From: a virus
DNA length: 56,097 nt
Reading direction: 5' to 3' (one strand)
IMG/VR virus record: IMGVR_UViG_3300042691_028488
Coordinates: 1 to 56,097 of that record
The position numbers and the translations under genes were made by a program. Shown here one piece after another: positions 27,442-33,848 of this stretch (positions within the stretch are counted from its first letter, which is position 1; the number at the start of each line of letters is the position of its first letter). The notes beneath the pieces were generated by a model that was given only the letters and a program-made list of their open reading frames with translations, searched no databases and was not told the DNA's origin.

Positions 27442-28428
27442 ATGAGCGTTTTTAAACTTACCGAGGCATATAATGCCATTTATGATGAAGATTTGAGATC
27501 TGAAGTCGAAGATATGAATGAAGAGTTTGTTGGTGTAGAAGAACTCTCAGAAGAAGAACTAGATGCTATTGTTGAAGAAGCAATTTACGATATTATAAAT
27601 GAAGGATTTGATATTGAAGAACTAGATGTTATTTTTGAGGAAGTTATTCTTGAAGCAAAAGTAACCATGGGTCGTGGTGGTGAAGCAGGTTCTGGTGCTA
27701 AAGTAACTTCTGGTTCTGGTAGCAGAATAGCAGCAGCATCAAGATTATCTGCTGCTAAAGCGAAAAAAAGAGAAGAAAGAATTGCTAAAGTAAAGGGTGC
27801 AATTAAAAAGGGTGTTGAAAAAGTAAAGTCCGCTCCTGGTGAAGCAAAGAAGGCAGCAGAGAAGAAAGTAAAGGATGTTAAGCAACAGTCGCACGTTGCT
27901 GCTGCTAAGTATGCAAATAAGCGTAATTTAGTTAAAGGTGCTGGTCTGAAAACTCAATCCAGCAAAGGAAGATCAGAACTTCGTTCTGCTGTAGCAAAAG
28001 ATATTAAATCTAGAGTTGGTGCTAAGATTAAAGCAGCCGCAGATAAAGTAAAGCAAAAAGCAGCATCTGCAGCAGTTTCTGGATATGCTGCAGCACGTTC
28101 TGCTAAGCAAGCAGCATCTGATGTTAAAAATAAAGCAGTTCAGTCTGCTAAGAACAAAGCAGCAGTTGCAAAGCGTAATGTAAAGAGTGCCGCAAGTTCT
28201 GCTAAGGCAGGTGCTAAGAGTGCAGTAGGTAAGGCAGCAAGAGCGGTCTCTACGGGTGCAGGTAAGGTTGCTTCAAGACTTGGTGAAGAAATTGAAAGAG
28301 ATGATTTATTTGATGTTGTTCTTGAGTATCTTGTTTCTGAAGGATACGCAGATACAAATGAGAATGCAATCGTAATAATGGCAAACATGAGTGAGGAGTG
28401 GTTAGATAATATTCTTGAAACTATCTGA
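27442..28428 (+). CDS. Lys/Ala-rich late protein, putative internal protein
   Basis: This 328-residue protein starts MSVFKLTE|AYNAIYDED; LTE at residues 6-8 fits a prohead-protease cleavage site. Residues about 20-75 are acidic. The middle (75-285) is a Lys/Ala/Ser-rich tract with histone H1-like composition. The C-terminal EYLVSEGYAD and IMANMSEEWLDNIL blocks are shared with the 15682 protein. It is transcribed from a late promoter. DNA binding and packaging are inferred; it lies between nucleotide-metabolism genes. Confidence 0.74.
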   Translation: MSVFKLTEAYNAIYDEDLRSEVEDMNEEFVGVEELSEEELDAIVEEAIYDIINEGFDIEELDVIFEEVILEAKVTMGRGGEAGSGAKVTSGSGSRIAAASRLSAAKAKKREERIAKVKGAIKKGVEKVKSAPGEAKKAAEKKVKDVKQQSHVAAAKYANKRNLVKGAGLKTQSSKGRSELRSAVAKDIKSRVGAKIKAAADKVKQKAASAAVSGYAAARSAKQAASDVKNKAVQSAKNKAAVAKRNVKSAASSAKAGAKSAVGKAARAVSTGAGKVASRLGEEIERDDLFDVVLEYLVSEGYADTNENAIVIMANMSEEWLDNILETI

Positions 28429-28450
28429 ATTTATTTTTAAATACTAACAA

Positions 28451-28476
28451 AGGGACCTTTATAGGTCCCTTTTTTT
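28451..28476 (+). terminator. Intrinsic terminator
   Basis: A perfect 7-bp stem AGGGACC/GGTCCCT with loop TTTATA and a T-run. Confidence 0.93.
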
Positions 28477-28483
28477 ATAAGTA
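28476..28483 (+). promoter_or_regulatory. Late-promoter variant TATAAGTA
   Basis: One mismatch to TATAAATA, starting on the last T of the terminator, 20 bases before ATG 28504. Same layout as the other terminator/late-promoter junctions here. Confidence 0.6.
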
Positions 28484-28503
28484 TTGTAGGTGTAAAACTA
28501 ATT

Positions 28504-28665
28504 ATGTCAAAAAATCAATTAACCAAAGAAGAACTTAAGGTTAGAGTTTTAAAATTGAAAGATAATTTATATAAAGAACATATTAGATATGATACTGACA
28601 TTAAAGGACTTGCACATAAATATCTTAACGAAGTTCTTGATATAATTGATGAGTATAGATATTGA
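28504..28665 (+). CDS. Small helical protein
   Basis: A 53-residue charged, helical protein starting MSKNQLTKEELKVRVLKLKDN, of unknown function. It overlaps the GIY-YIG-like gene by 17 bases and is the first gene after a terminator and late-type box. Confidence 0.65.
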   Translation: MSKNQLTKEELKVRVLKLKDNLYKEHIRYDTDIKGLAHKYLNEVLDIIDEYRY

Positions 28666-29092
28666 CTATGAAAACCCTTGGACCTACAATGGAAAAATAT
28701 TTGGTTCAAGTGATATTCAAGATTATTTTGGTTTTGTATATCATATACATTGCAGTAAAACTGGTAGGGATTATATTGGTAGAAAGTATTTCTGGAGTTT
28801 CCGCACACCAAGAGGAAAATCTAGAAAGGTTAAAGCAGAATCTGACTGGAAGTGCTATTATGGATCGTGCCCAGAACTCAAGGAGGATGTAAAAAAGTAT
28901 GGTAGGGAAAATTTTACGCGCACTATTATCTCATTACATAAAACAAAGGGCAAGACTAATTTTGAAGAAACAAGGCAACTCTTCGCAAACAATGTCCTCA
29001 CAGAATCACTTGACGACGGAACCCCAAGGTACTACAATTCCAACATCCTCAACAGGTACTTCCGAAAAGATTACTATGGAAATGACAACTGA
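28649..29092 (+). CDS. GIY-YIG endonuclease-like protein (SegE type)
   Basis: This 147-residue protein has the N-terminal GIY-YIG module: FVYHIHC (GIY strand), then DYIGRKYFW (YIG strand), followed by SDWKCYYGSCPEL and KYGRENFTRTI helices. This resembles T4 Seg-type homing or mobile endonucleases. A conserved C-terminal DNA-binding part seems short. It is embedded between two small genes with overlaps on both sides and lies at a late-transcribed locus. It may be a free-standing homing nuclease or a domesticated one. Confidence 0.72.
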   Translation: MSIDIDYENPWTYNGKIFGSSDIQDYFGFVYHIHCSKTGRDYIGRKYFWSFRTPRGKSRKVKAESDWKCYYGSCPELKEDVKKYGRENFTRTIISLHKTKGKTNFEETRQLFANNVLTESLDDGTPRYYNSNILNRYFRKDYYGNDN

Positions 29093-29285
29093 AGAGATTG
29101 TTGCTGATATTCGTCAGTGGTCAATCGATAGAATTCATCATTTATCTGAGACTGAATCTCCATCTAAATCTCCAATTGAATGCTATTTAAATGCAGTGTC
29201 AATTGCTGAAGAATTTGATGAGTGGATTAAAGACTATGAAGATCCTAATCAAGAGTTGGATATTATGTACTTAGAAAAGATGTAG
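29082..29285 (+). CDS. Small acidic protein
   Basis: A 67-residue acidic helical protein starting MTTEEIVADIRQWSIDRIHH. It overlaps the GIY-YIG-like gene by 11 bases; an ATG six bases upstream is an alternative start. Not recognised. Confidence 0.65.
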   Translation: MTTEEIVADIRQWSIDRIHHLSETESPSKSPIECYLNAVSIAEEFDEWIKDYEDPNQELDIMYLEKM

Positions 29286-29292
29286 TTTCCAG

Positions 29293-29321
29293 TTGACAAA
29301 TCCTAAATAATAACTTATTAT
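29293..29321 (+). promoter_or_regulatory. Host-type promoter upstream of lysozyme-like gene
   Basis: TTGACA at 29293-29298, a 17-nt spacer, and TATTAT at 29316-29321. The predicted start site (about 29328) falls at the first base of the next terminator-like hairpin. Confidence 0.75.
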
Positions 29322-29328
29322 GCAAAGG

Positions 29329-29350
29329 ACCCACCAAATGGTGGGTTTTT
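29329..29350 (+). terminator. Intrinsic terminator / 5' stem-loop
   Basis: A 7-bp stem ACCCACC/GGTGGGT with loop AAAT and five T. It ends transcription from upstream, and it would form the extreme 5' end of mRNA begun at the 29293 promoter. Confidence 0.85.
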
Positions 29351-29392
29351 CGTTATTAGTCCTTGAAGTGACATTTAGAGCCGTGGGCACTG

Positions 29393-29414
29393 CCCCTGAG
29401 AAGGGGAACTTCTC
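29393..29414 (+). promoter_or_regulatory. Leader with two mutually exclusive hairpins
   Basis: CCCCT-GAGA-AGGGG (29393-29406, GNRA-type loop) and GAGAAG-GGGAA-CTTCTC (29398-29414) share bases and cannot form together. They lie in the leader of the lysozyme-like gene. A regulatory switch is possible but unproven. Confidence 0.35.
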
Positions 29415-29450
29415 CTTTGCCTATACGGATGTAGAGTTCAATTAAAATTA

Positions 29451-30119
29451 ATGCAAAATTTCTTTACAGTAGCCCTGCCTCTCGTGGCAACGGTTACAAC
29501 CAGTACGGCATCACTGCCATTCGTCAACTACAAGATGCAAGGTCCTCCACCTCCAGTGGAACCAACAACCAAACCATTTGCTATAATCAAAGAGTTTGAT
29601 CTTGTAGATGAAAAGAAGACAGCAATCCGCGAGGTTGCTCCCGCAAAGCCAAAAGAGAAAAGGCTAATTTGTAAAGGGTGTAATGAACATGAGAATGCTG
29701 CCCTGGCATTTTTCCAGGATCGTGGTATTAAAGACAGAAACGCCCTTGCTACCATTATGGGCAATATTCGTCAGGAATCAACTTTTATTCCTAATATTTG
29801 CGAAGGTGGTAGTAGGACCAGTTGGGGTAACTGTGGACGCGGTTACGGACTGATCCAATGGACATCTGCCGATCGTTATTATGGATTGGGTGATTTTGCT
29901 AGGAAGTACGGTGGTTCACCATCAACACTTCCAACGCAACTTCGTTATCTAACAACTGAAGTTCAATGGAAACGAATTGAAGATAAGATGAAAACCCCTG
30001 GTAAATCTATCAATCGTTACATGGACTATGCGTATAGTTGGATTGGTTGGGGGCATCATGGTGCCCGCACTTCGTATGCTCATGATTATGCGTCCCGACT
30101 GATCACGGTAGAAGTTTGA
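29451..30119 (+). CDS. Phage tail-type lysozyme / peptidoglycan hydrolase
   Basis: This 222-residue protein has a signal-like N-terminus (MQNFFTVALPLVATVTTSTA), a Pro-rich linker to about residue 75, and a C-terminal domain. The domain reads NALATIMGNIRQESTFIPNICEGG, then GYGLIQWTSADRY, as in the phage tail-lysozyme family; the catalytic Glu is likely the one in RQES. It would cut host murein at lysis or entry. ATG 29451 follows a long structured leader. The lipoprotein gene downstream may be a lysis partner. Confidence 0.8.
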   Translation: MQNFFTVALPLVATVTTSTASLPFVNYKMQGPPPPVEPTTKPFAIIKEFDLVDEKKTAIREVAPAKPKEKRLICKGCNEHENAALAFFQDRGIKDRNALATIMGNIRQESTFIPNICEGGSRTSWGNCGRGYGLIQWTSADRYYGLGDFARKYGGSPSTLPTQLRYLTTEVQWKRIEDKMKTPGKSINRYMDYAYSWIGWGHHGARTSYAHDYASRLITVEV

Positions 30120-30127
30120 TACAATAG

Positions 30128-30135
30128 AATAAATA
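30128..30135 (+). promoter_or_regulatory. Late promoter box AATAAATA
   Basis: AATAAATA lies 9 bases after the lysozyme-like stop and 28 bases before ATG 30164. Confidence 0.55.
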
Positions 30136-30163
30136 GCGGGGAGTGCTGCAGAACTCCCCTTCT

Positions 30164-30577
30164 ATGAAATTTAATATTAATTTTGGTAAGAAAAAGACCT
30201 CGATTGCAACTATTGCAGTTTTATCTTTTATAGTAGCATCACTTTCTTCATGTTTAAAAATAGAAGAAAAAACAGTTTGGGATATTGTTTATGAATATCT
30301 ACAAACATATCAACCAGATTCTCCATTGATACTAGAACTACAAAAAGATCCTGGTATAGTGGATCGAGATGTTAAGCGATCAGTAGACAAGGCAATCAGA
30401 GACTACAAACGCTTGACAGGAGACGATGGTACTGTTAGAATACCATCACCGCGATACTCAGTAAAACCAGTGGACACCTCTGTGTGCTATACTGATGAGT
30501 GTCGTTCTCTGGGTGGAGAAATGAGATTGTGTTCTCCTTGGACACTTGACTGTTCTCCAGACAGTATGGTAAAATAA
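30164..30577 (+). CDS. Putative lipoprotein (possible spanin-like)
   Basis: This 137-residue protein has a lipoprotein signal: a basic start (MKFNINFGKKK), a hydrophobic stretch, and lipobox LSSC at about residues 27-30. The mature part is acidic then basic and holds four Cys near the C-terminus, likely disulfide-bonded in the periplasm. Following a peptidoglycan hydrolase gene, it could be an outer-membrane lysis protein, but no spanin homology is evident. The late box 28 bases upstream supports ATG 30164 over an in-frame codon at 30143. Confidence 0.65.
   Translation: MKFNINFGKKKTSIATIAVLSFIVASLSSCLKIEEKTVWDIVYEYLQTYQPDSPLILELQKDPGIVDRDVKRSVDKAIRDYKRLTGDDGTVRIPSPRYSVKPVDTSVCYTDECRSLGGEMRLCSPWTLDCSPDSMVK
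30546..30575 (+). promoter_or_regulatory. Candidate host-type promoter for the tRNA-Ile cluster
   Basis: TTGACT at 30546-30551, an 18-nt spacer, and TAAAAT at 30570-30575. It lies inside the end of the lipoprotein gene, 10 bases upstream of tRNA-Ile. Confidence 0.5.
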
Positions 30578-30585
30578 ACCCATAA

Positions 30586-30657
30586 GGGACTGTCGCCTAT
30601 TGGTTAAGGCCCACTGCTTATAACGGTGTGAACAGAGTTCAATTCTCTGCAGTCCTA
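30586..30657 (+). tRNA. tRNA-Ile(TAT)
   Basis: 72 nt; acceptor GGGACTG/CAGTCCT, anticodon stem CACTG/CGGTG with loop CTTATAA (TAT), T-arm CAGAG-TTCAATT-CTCTG. It decodes ATA, a codon common in AT-rich phage genes and rarer in the host. Confidence 0.9.
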
Positions 30658-30830
30658 CTTGAAAGAATACTTTCTTTCAACGTCTTCCTGGAGGTTGCCA
30701 GTGTGTAAAGGAATGACGTAGAGATAACTGGAATTGGAGAGGGATTTTTGCCCCAGCCACAAGTTGATTTGAGATAGGTCTACAACTTGTGTGCGCTTAC
30801 TATCTCATTGCGAGATACCCCTCTCATCAT
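30658..30830 (+). ncRNA. Structured inter-tRNA spacer RNA 1 (double pseudoknot candidate)
   Basis: 173 nt with no ORF. A 9-bp hairpin TTGAAAGAA/TTCTTTCAA (30659-30680) follows the tRNA directly. A second stem pairs 30680-30688 with 30710-30719 (one bulge), and its loop CCAGT (30698-30702) matches ACTGG at 30727-30731. A 7-bp outer helix GAGAGGG/CCCTCTC (30737-30743 and 30819-30825) encloses two interleaved stems, CACAAGTTG/CAACTTGTG (30758-30766 and 30783-30791) and TGAGATAG/CTATCTCA (30770-30777 and 30800-30807). Interleaving means a pseudoknot. The last strand can instead pair with GAGATA at 30812. T4 also makes stable non-tRNA RNAs (C and D) beside its tRNAs. Confidence 0.6.
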
Positions 30831-30904
30831 GTTTCAGTAGCTCAGTTGGATAGAGCATCTGCCTTCTAAGCAGTTGGTCGGGGGTTCAAGTCCCTCCTGA
30901 AACG
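30831..30904 (+). tRNA. tRNA-Arg(TCT)
   Basis: 74 nt; acceptor GTTTCAG/CTGAAAC, anticodon loop CTTCTAA (TCT), T-arm GGGGG-TTCAAGT-CCCTC. It decodes AGA, heavily used in the AT-rich genes here. Confidence 0.94.
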
Positions 30905-31114
30905 TTGGAGAATGACGGTTCTCCAAAGGGTGTGACAGAAAAATCCTTGTGGTTACTCACGGGATAATGTAATAGGTTAGGGGTGGTGCCCGCTGTATCG
31001 TTGAGAAATCAAAGGTATAGAACTTCTTACCAAGAAGAACCTAAGTGTTGGGAAATACGTTGTCAGTGTAACCTTCCCGATTGTGAGTATGACAGATTCT
31101 CACCACCCACACAT
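30905..31114 (+). ncRNA. Structured inter-tRNA spacer RNA 2
   Basis: 210 nt with no ORF. A perfect 8-bp hairpin TTGGAGAA/TTCTCCAA (30905-30926) starts on the first base after tRNA-Arg. GGGTGGTG (30981-30988) pairs with CACCACCC (31101-31108), enclosing smaller stems: TTGA-GAAA-TCAA (31001-31012, GNRA loop), CTTCTT-ACC-AAGAAG (31023-31037), and TTGGGAA/TTCCCGA (31048-31054 and 31074-31080). The function is unknown; it may be a processed stable RNA. Confidence 0.5.
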
Positions 31115-31186
31115 TCCCTCTTGGCGCAGCGGTAGCGCAGATGACTGTTAATCATTTGGTCCCTGGTTCGAATCCAGGAGGGGGAG
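31115..31186 (+). tRNA. tRNA-Asn(GTT)
   Basis: 72 nt; acceptor TCCCTCT/AGGGGGA, anticodon loop CTGTTAA (GTT), T-arm CCTGG-TTCGAAT-CCAGG. Confidence 0.95.
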
Positions 31187-31396
31187 TTGAAAAGATTGGA
31201 AATTTCCGATTTTTTCAAATTGAAAATGCTGGACAAACTTTGGAGGTACAAACCCTTGCAAGGTCTCCCACCCCATTTGGGTGCCTTCCTGAGAACAGGA
31301 AAAATAAGGTTTGGTGTTTTCTCTTATTCGCCGTCCTCTAACACGGTGAAATTTCATCAAGTATCTGATGTTGGTGGTGGATACTCATCACCTTTC
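31187..31396 (+). ncRNA. Structured inter-tRNA spacer RNA 3
   Basis: 210 nt, the same length as spacer 2, with no gene seen. A hairpin TTGAAAA/TTTTCAA (31187-31193 and 31212-31218) starts on the first base after tRNA-Asn. Others are CACCC-CATTT-GGGTG, TTCCTG-AGAA-CAGGAA and AATAAG/CTTATT. Near the 3' end, the loop AGTATC of a hairpin CATCA/TGATG (31355-31370) is complementary to GATACT at 31380-31385, an H-type pseudoknot candidate just before tRNA-Val. Confidence 0.48.
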
Positions 31397-31468
31397 GGGA
31401 GGTTAACTCAGCGGTAGAGTGGCTGCCTTACAAGCAGTAAGTCATTGGTTCGAATCCGATACTTCCCA
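31397..31468 (+). tRNA. tRNA-Val(TAC)
   Basis: 72 nt; acceptor GGGAGGT/ACTTCCC, anticodon loop CTTACAA (TAC), T-arm ATTGG-TTCGAAT-CCGAT. Confidence 0.95.
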
Positions 31469-31478
31469 TATTATAAAA

Positions 31479-31486
31479 AATAAATA
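31479..31486 (+). promoter_or_regulatory. Late promoter box AATAAATA
   Basis: AATAAATA lies between tRNA-Val and the radical-SAM gene, 28 bases before ATG 31515. Confidence 0.55.
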
Positions 31487-31514
31487 ACTACTACATGTTT
31501 ATAGTAATAGTTAT

Positions 31515-32762
31515 ATGGCAAATAGAATACCTAAATGTATTGCGCCATGGGTTTATCTGGATATTTTACCTGATGGGGTTGTTGTTCCTTGTTGTAGTAA
31601 TTCAACTGAACTTGGAGATTTGAAGAAACAATCTCTTGAGGATATTTGGAATGGGGACCCCATGAAGAAGATCAGGTTAGAAATGCTTAATGATATATTA
31701 CCTGAAAGTTGTGCATTATGCATTCAACAAGATGAAACAACCACATTGAAATATTTTTATAATCAGAAATTTTCTAGTTCTATACCTGAAGTTTATGATA
31801 TGACTAATCCTGATGGATCTGTTAAAGAAGTCAAAATTAAAGGATTTGATTTTAGGATAAGTAATAAGTGCAATTTTAAGTGTAGAACATGTTGGTCTAA
31901 ACTTAGTAGTTCTATTAATTTTGAAACTAGAACAAATAATCTAGGTGAATATTATGAAGAACCAATATTGAATATTGGTAATTATTTTGATTTTAAAAAA
32001 ATGTATCAAGATAATATTGACAATTTAGAGTTAATTGAATTTTCTGGTGGTGAAGTATTGTTGATGGATGAGCATTATGAAATGCTTCAATATTTTATTG
32101 ATAATAAAAAGCAGTCGCAAATAGAATTGAGATATAATACAAATTTCTCTACACTTGAGTATAAGAACTATAAAGTATTTGATATGTGGAGAAAATGGGA
32201 TATTAGAAAACTAGAAGTTAATGTTAGTATTGACGAAATAGGGGTTAGATCGGAGTATGTTAGGTATGGAACTGTATGGAATAATATTTCTAGTAATATA
32301 AAGAAACTTTTAAATGAATTTAAAACTTCTTATCATTATCTAGAAAATGGTAGATTTATTTTTTCTGCTAATATAGTTGTGAGTATTTTTAACGTTTATA
32401 GAATACCTGAAATTATAACCAATTTAAATCAAATTGGATTAATAACTGATGCTAATGAATTTAGCAATTTTACTCTATCTTTAGAGGGAGGTATGGATGG
32501 CGGTATATATGATCTTGAATTATATCCTATAAGTGAAAGGAAAAAAATAAAAGAAAAATTACTTCAATTTTCTTCAACATACCCAGTAGATATCTCACAA
32601 AAATTGGAACAAGTTATTGAAAAATTAGATAATCCAGAAGAGACTAATAAAGATAAGATAAATAAGTTTTTGGAAAAAACAAATAAGTTAGATACGATAA
32701 GAAATCAAAACTTACTTAAAGTTATTCCAGAATTGCAGTGTTTAGTTGATTACGTAAGTTAA
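31515..32762 (+). CDS. Radical SAM protein with N-terminal twitch/SPASM-like domain (1)
   Basis: This 415-residue protein carries an N-terminal Cys-rich auxiliary cluster domain (CIAPWVYLDILPDG, VVPCCSN, SLEDIWNGD, CALC at about 6-75) before the radical-SAM core. The core has CNFKCRTC near residue 119 and an EFSGGEVLLM (GGE-like) strand near 177. The reversed order (auxiliary domain first) is the twitch-domain radical-SAM type seen in marine phages. The substrate is unknown. A paralog lies at 34648. Confidence 0.86.
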   Translation: MANRIPKCIAPWVYLDILPDGVVVPCCSNSTELGDLKKQSLEDIWNGDPMKKIRLEMLNDILPESCALCIQQDETTTLKYFYNQKFSSSIPEVYDMTNPDGSVKEVKIKGFDFRISNKCNFKCRTCWSKLSSSINFETRTNNLGEYYEEPILNIGNYFDFKKMYQDNIDNLELIEFSGGEVLLMDEHYEMLQYFIDNKKQSQIELRYNTNFSTLEYKNYKVFDMWRKWDIRKLEVNVSIDEIGVRSEYVRYGTVWNNISSNIKKLLNEFKTSYHYLENGRFIFSANIVVSIFNVYRIPEIITNLNQIGLITDANEFSNFTLSLEGGMDGGIYDLELYPISERKKIKEKLLQFSSTYPVDISQKLEQVIEKLDNPEETNKDKINKFLEKTNKLDTIRNQNLLKVIPELQCLVDYVS

Positions 32763-32764
32763 AA

Positions 32765-33025
32765 ATGGATAACATAAAAATAAGGTGCAAAATTTGTAAT
32801 AATGAAATTGAAGGGCATCCAAGTAAAACTGTTATATGTGGATGTTCAAATATTGCCACTATAAAAAACAATAGGACAATAACTGCTATAGATTTGGCAA
32901 GCATAATTATGCTGAATACTATAAAAAATAAGAATAAAGATTCTTTATTTTCTATGGAAGATATTGCTTGGCAAGAAGCAAGAAGACAGAGGAAAGTTAA
33001 GAAGTTAAATTTTGAAGTTAGATAG
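32765..33025 (+). CDS. Small zinc-ribbon-like protein
   Basis: This 86-residue protein has CKIC near residue 8 and CGC near residue 25, a compact two-knuckle metal site, followed by an Ile/Asn-rich helix and a basic C-terminus. Function unknown. It starts 3 bases after the radical-SAM stop. Its 3' end overlaps the convergent minus-strand gene by 8 bases. Confidence 0.65.
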   Translation: MDNIKIRCKICNNEIEGHPSKTVICGCSNIATIKNNRTITAIDLASIIMLNTIKNKNKDSLFSMEDIAWQEARRQRKVKKLNFEVR

Positions 33026-33611
33026 GGATTAAATTCATATCTTTATCATACATTGCATATTGCATACCATCCGACTTTAATTCTCCAAAGGAAAATATTT
33101 TTTTGGAAAGAATACTTCTTTGTAAAGTTCCTTCTTTTTCAGATTCTTCTGTATATCCTTTATCAATTTTAAGTCCTAATGGTCGTGACCCAATAATATC
33201 TCCTGGTTTAGGTTCATATTTTCCCACAACACCATTTAAATATTTTCTTGATGTCTTGAATGAATCTATTGCAATTTTCGTTCGTTCTTTTTTTGTGAAT
33301 AATTTAGGATCTATTATATAAGTTGCTTCCCATCCAACATCATATATTTTTCCAGGTTCTGGGAATTTTATGGTTGAAATTAATTCAAGTATATTGTTCT
33401 TAACTATTTCTTCTGAATAATAATATGATGAGTATTCATATTCGGAATTTAAATAACTCTTTTTATTTTTATATTCTATTACGTATTGTCTGATTATTAT
33501 TTTCTTTCCGTTTAAATCATATAGTTTTTCCTCTGTTATTTTATCTGATGGGTTAAATAGTTCTGAATTATCATCATACCCAAGTGATAATAATAAATCA
33601 TTTAATGACAT
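33018..33611 (-). CDS. Unknown protein on the minus strand
   Basis: This 197-residue protein opposes its surroundings; the only other minus-strand genes found are the pair at 52290. The N-terminus MSLNDLLLSLGYDDNSELF and the C-terminus ELKSDGMQYAMYDKDMNL look like ordinary protein, and no competing plus-strand gene is visible. It includes KPGDIIGSRPLGLKIDKGY. Function not recognised. Its start lies about 50 bases from tRNA-Ser, in an AT-rich region that could fire both ways. It may be a later insertion. Confidence 0.68.
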   Translation of the reverse strand: MSLNDLLLSLGYDDNSELFNPSDKITEEKLYDLNGKKIIIRQYVIEYKNKKSYLNSEYEYSSYYYSEEIVKNNILELISTIKFPEPGKIYDVGWEATYIIDPKLFTKKERTKIAIDSFKTSRKYLNGVVGKYEPKPGDIIGSRPLGLKIDKGYTEESEKEGTLQRSILSKKIFSFGELKSDGMQYAMYDKDMNLIPI

Positions 33612-33614
33612 GTG

Positions 33615-33643
33615 TTGACAGATATTAATTATTATATTATAAT
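33615..33643 (+). promoter_or_regulatory. Host-type promoter of tRNA-Ser (perfect consensus)
   Basis: TTGACA at 33615-33620, a 17-nt spacer, and TATAAT at 33638-33643, 17 bases before the tRNA. The AT-rich palindromic -10 region could also serve the divergent gene. Confidence 0.88.
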
Positions 33644-33659
33644 ATATTTCATCACCATT

Positions 33660-33743
33660 GGAAAGGTGACCGAGTGGTTTAAGGTAGCAGTCTTGAAAAC
33701 TGCCGTGTGATGAGCACCGTGGGTTCGAATCCCACCCTTTCCG
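33660..33743 (+). tRNA. tRNA-Ser(TGA)
   Basis: 84-nt class II tRNA; acceptor GGAAAGG/CCTTTCC, anticodon loop CTTGAAA (TGA), long variable arm, T-loop TTCGAAT. Confidence 0.95.
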
Positions 33744-33792
33744 TTTTAAAACTTTATATTTTTTTAATGAGTGTTACGATATGAACACAAAC

Positions 33793-33820
33793 TTGACAAA
33801 GTAAAAGTACTCACTAGACT
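33793..33820 (+). promoter_or_regulatory. Host-type promoter of microprotein operon
   Basis: TTGACA at 33793-33798, a 16-nt spacer, and TAGACT at 33815-33820, 29 bases before ATG 33849. Confidence 0.55.
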
Positions 33821-33848
33821 AACTAGTAGTAATTAATTAAAATGCCCT

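Noticed and set aside
29370-29445. Possible tRNA-like fold near AGAGTTCAATT
   Set aside because: No acceptor stem or anticodon arm can be drawn; better read as a structured mRNA leader.
31360-31390. Pseudoknot with AGTATC/GATACT and TGATG/CATCA both using the 3' strands
   Set aside because: Both linkers would be zero length, so the two stems cannot form together; the version with upstream CATCA is kept instead.
32652-32659. Late-promoter-like GATAAATA
   Set aside because: It lies inside the radical-SAM coding region with no gene start at the right distance.
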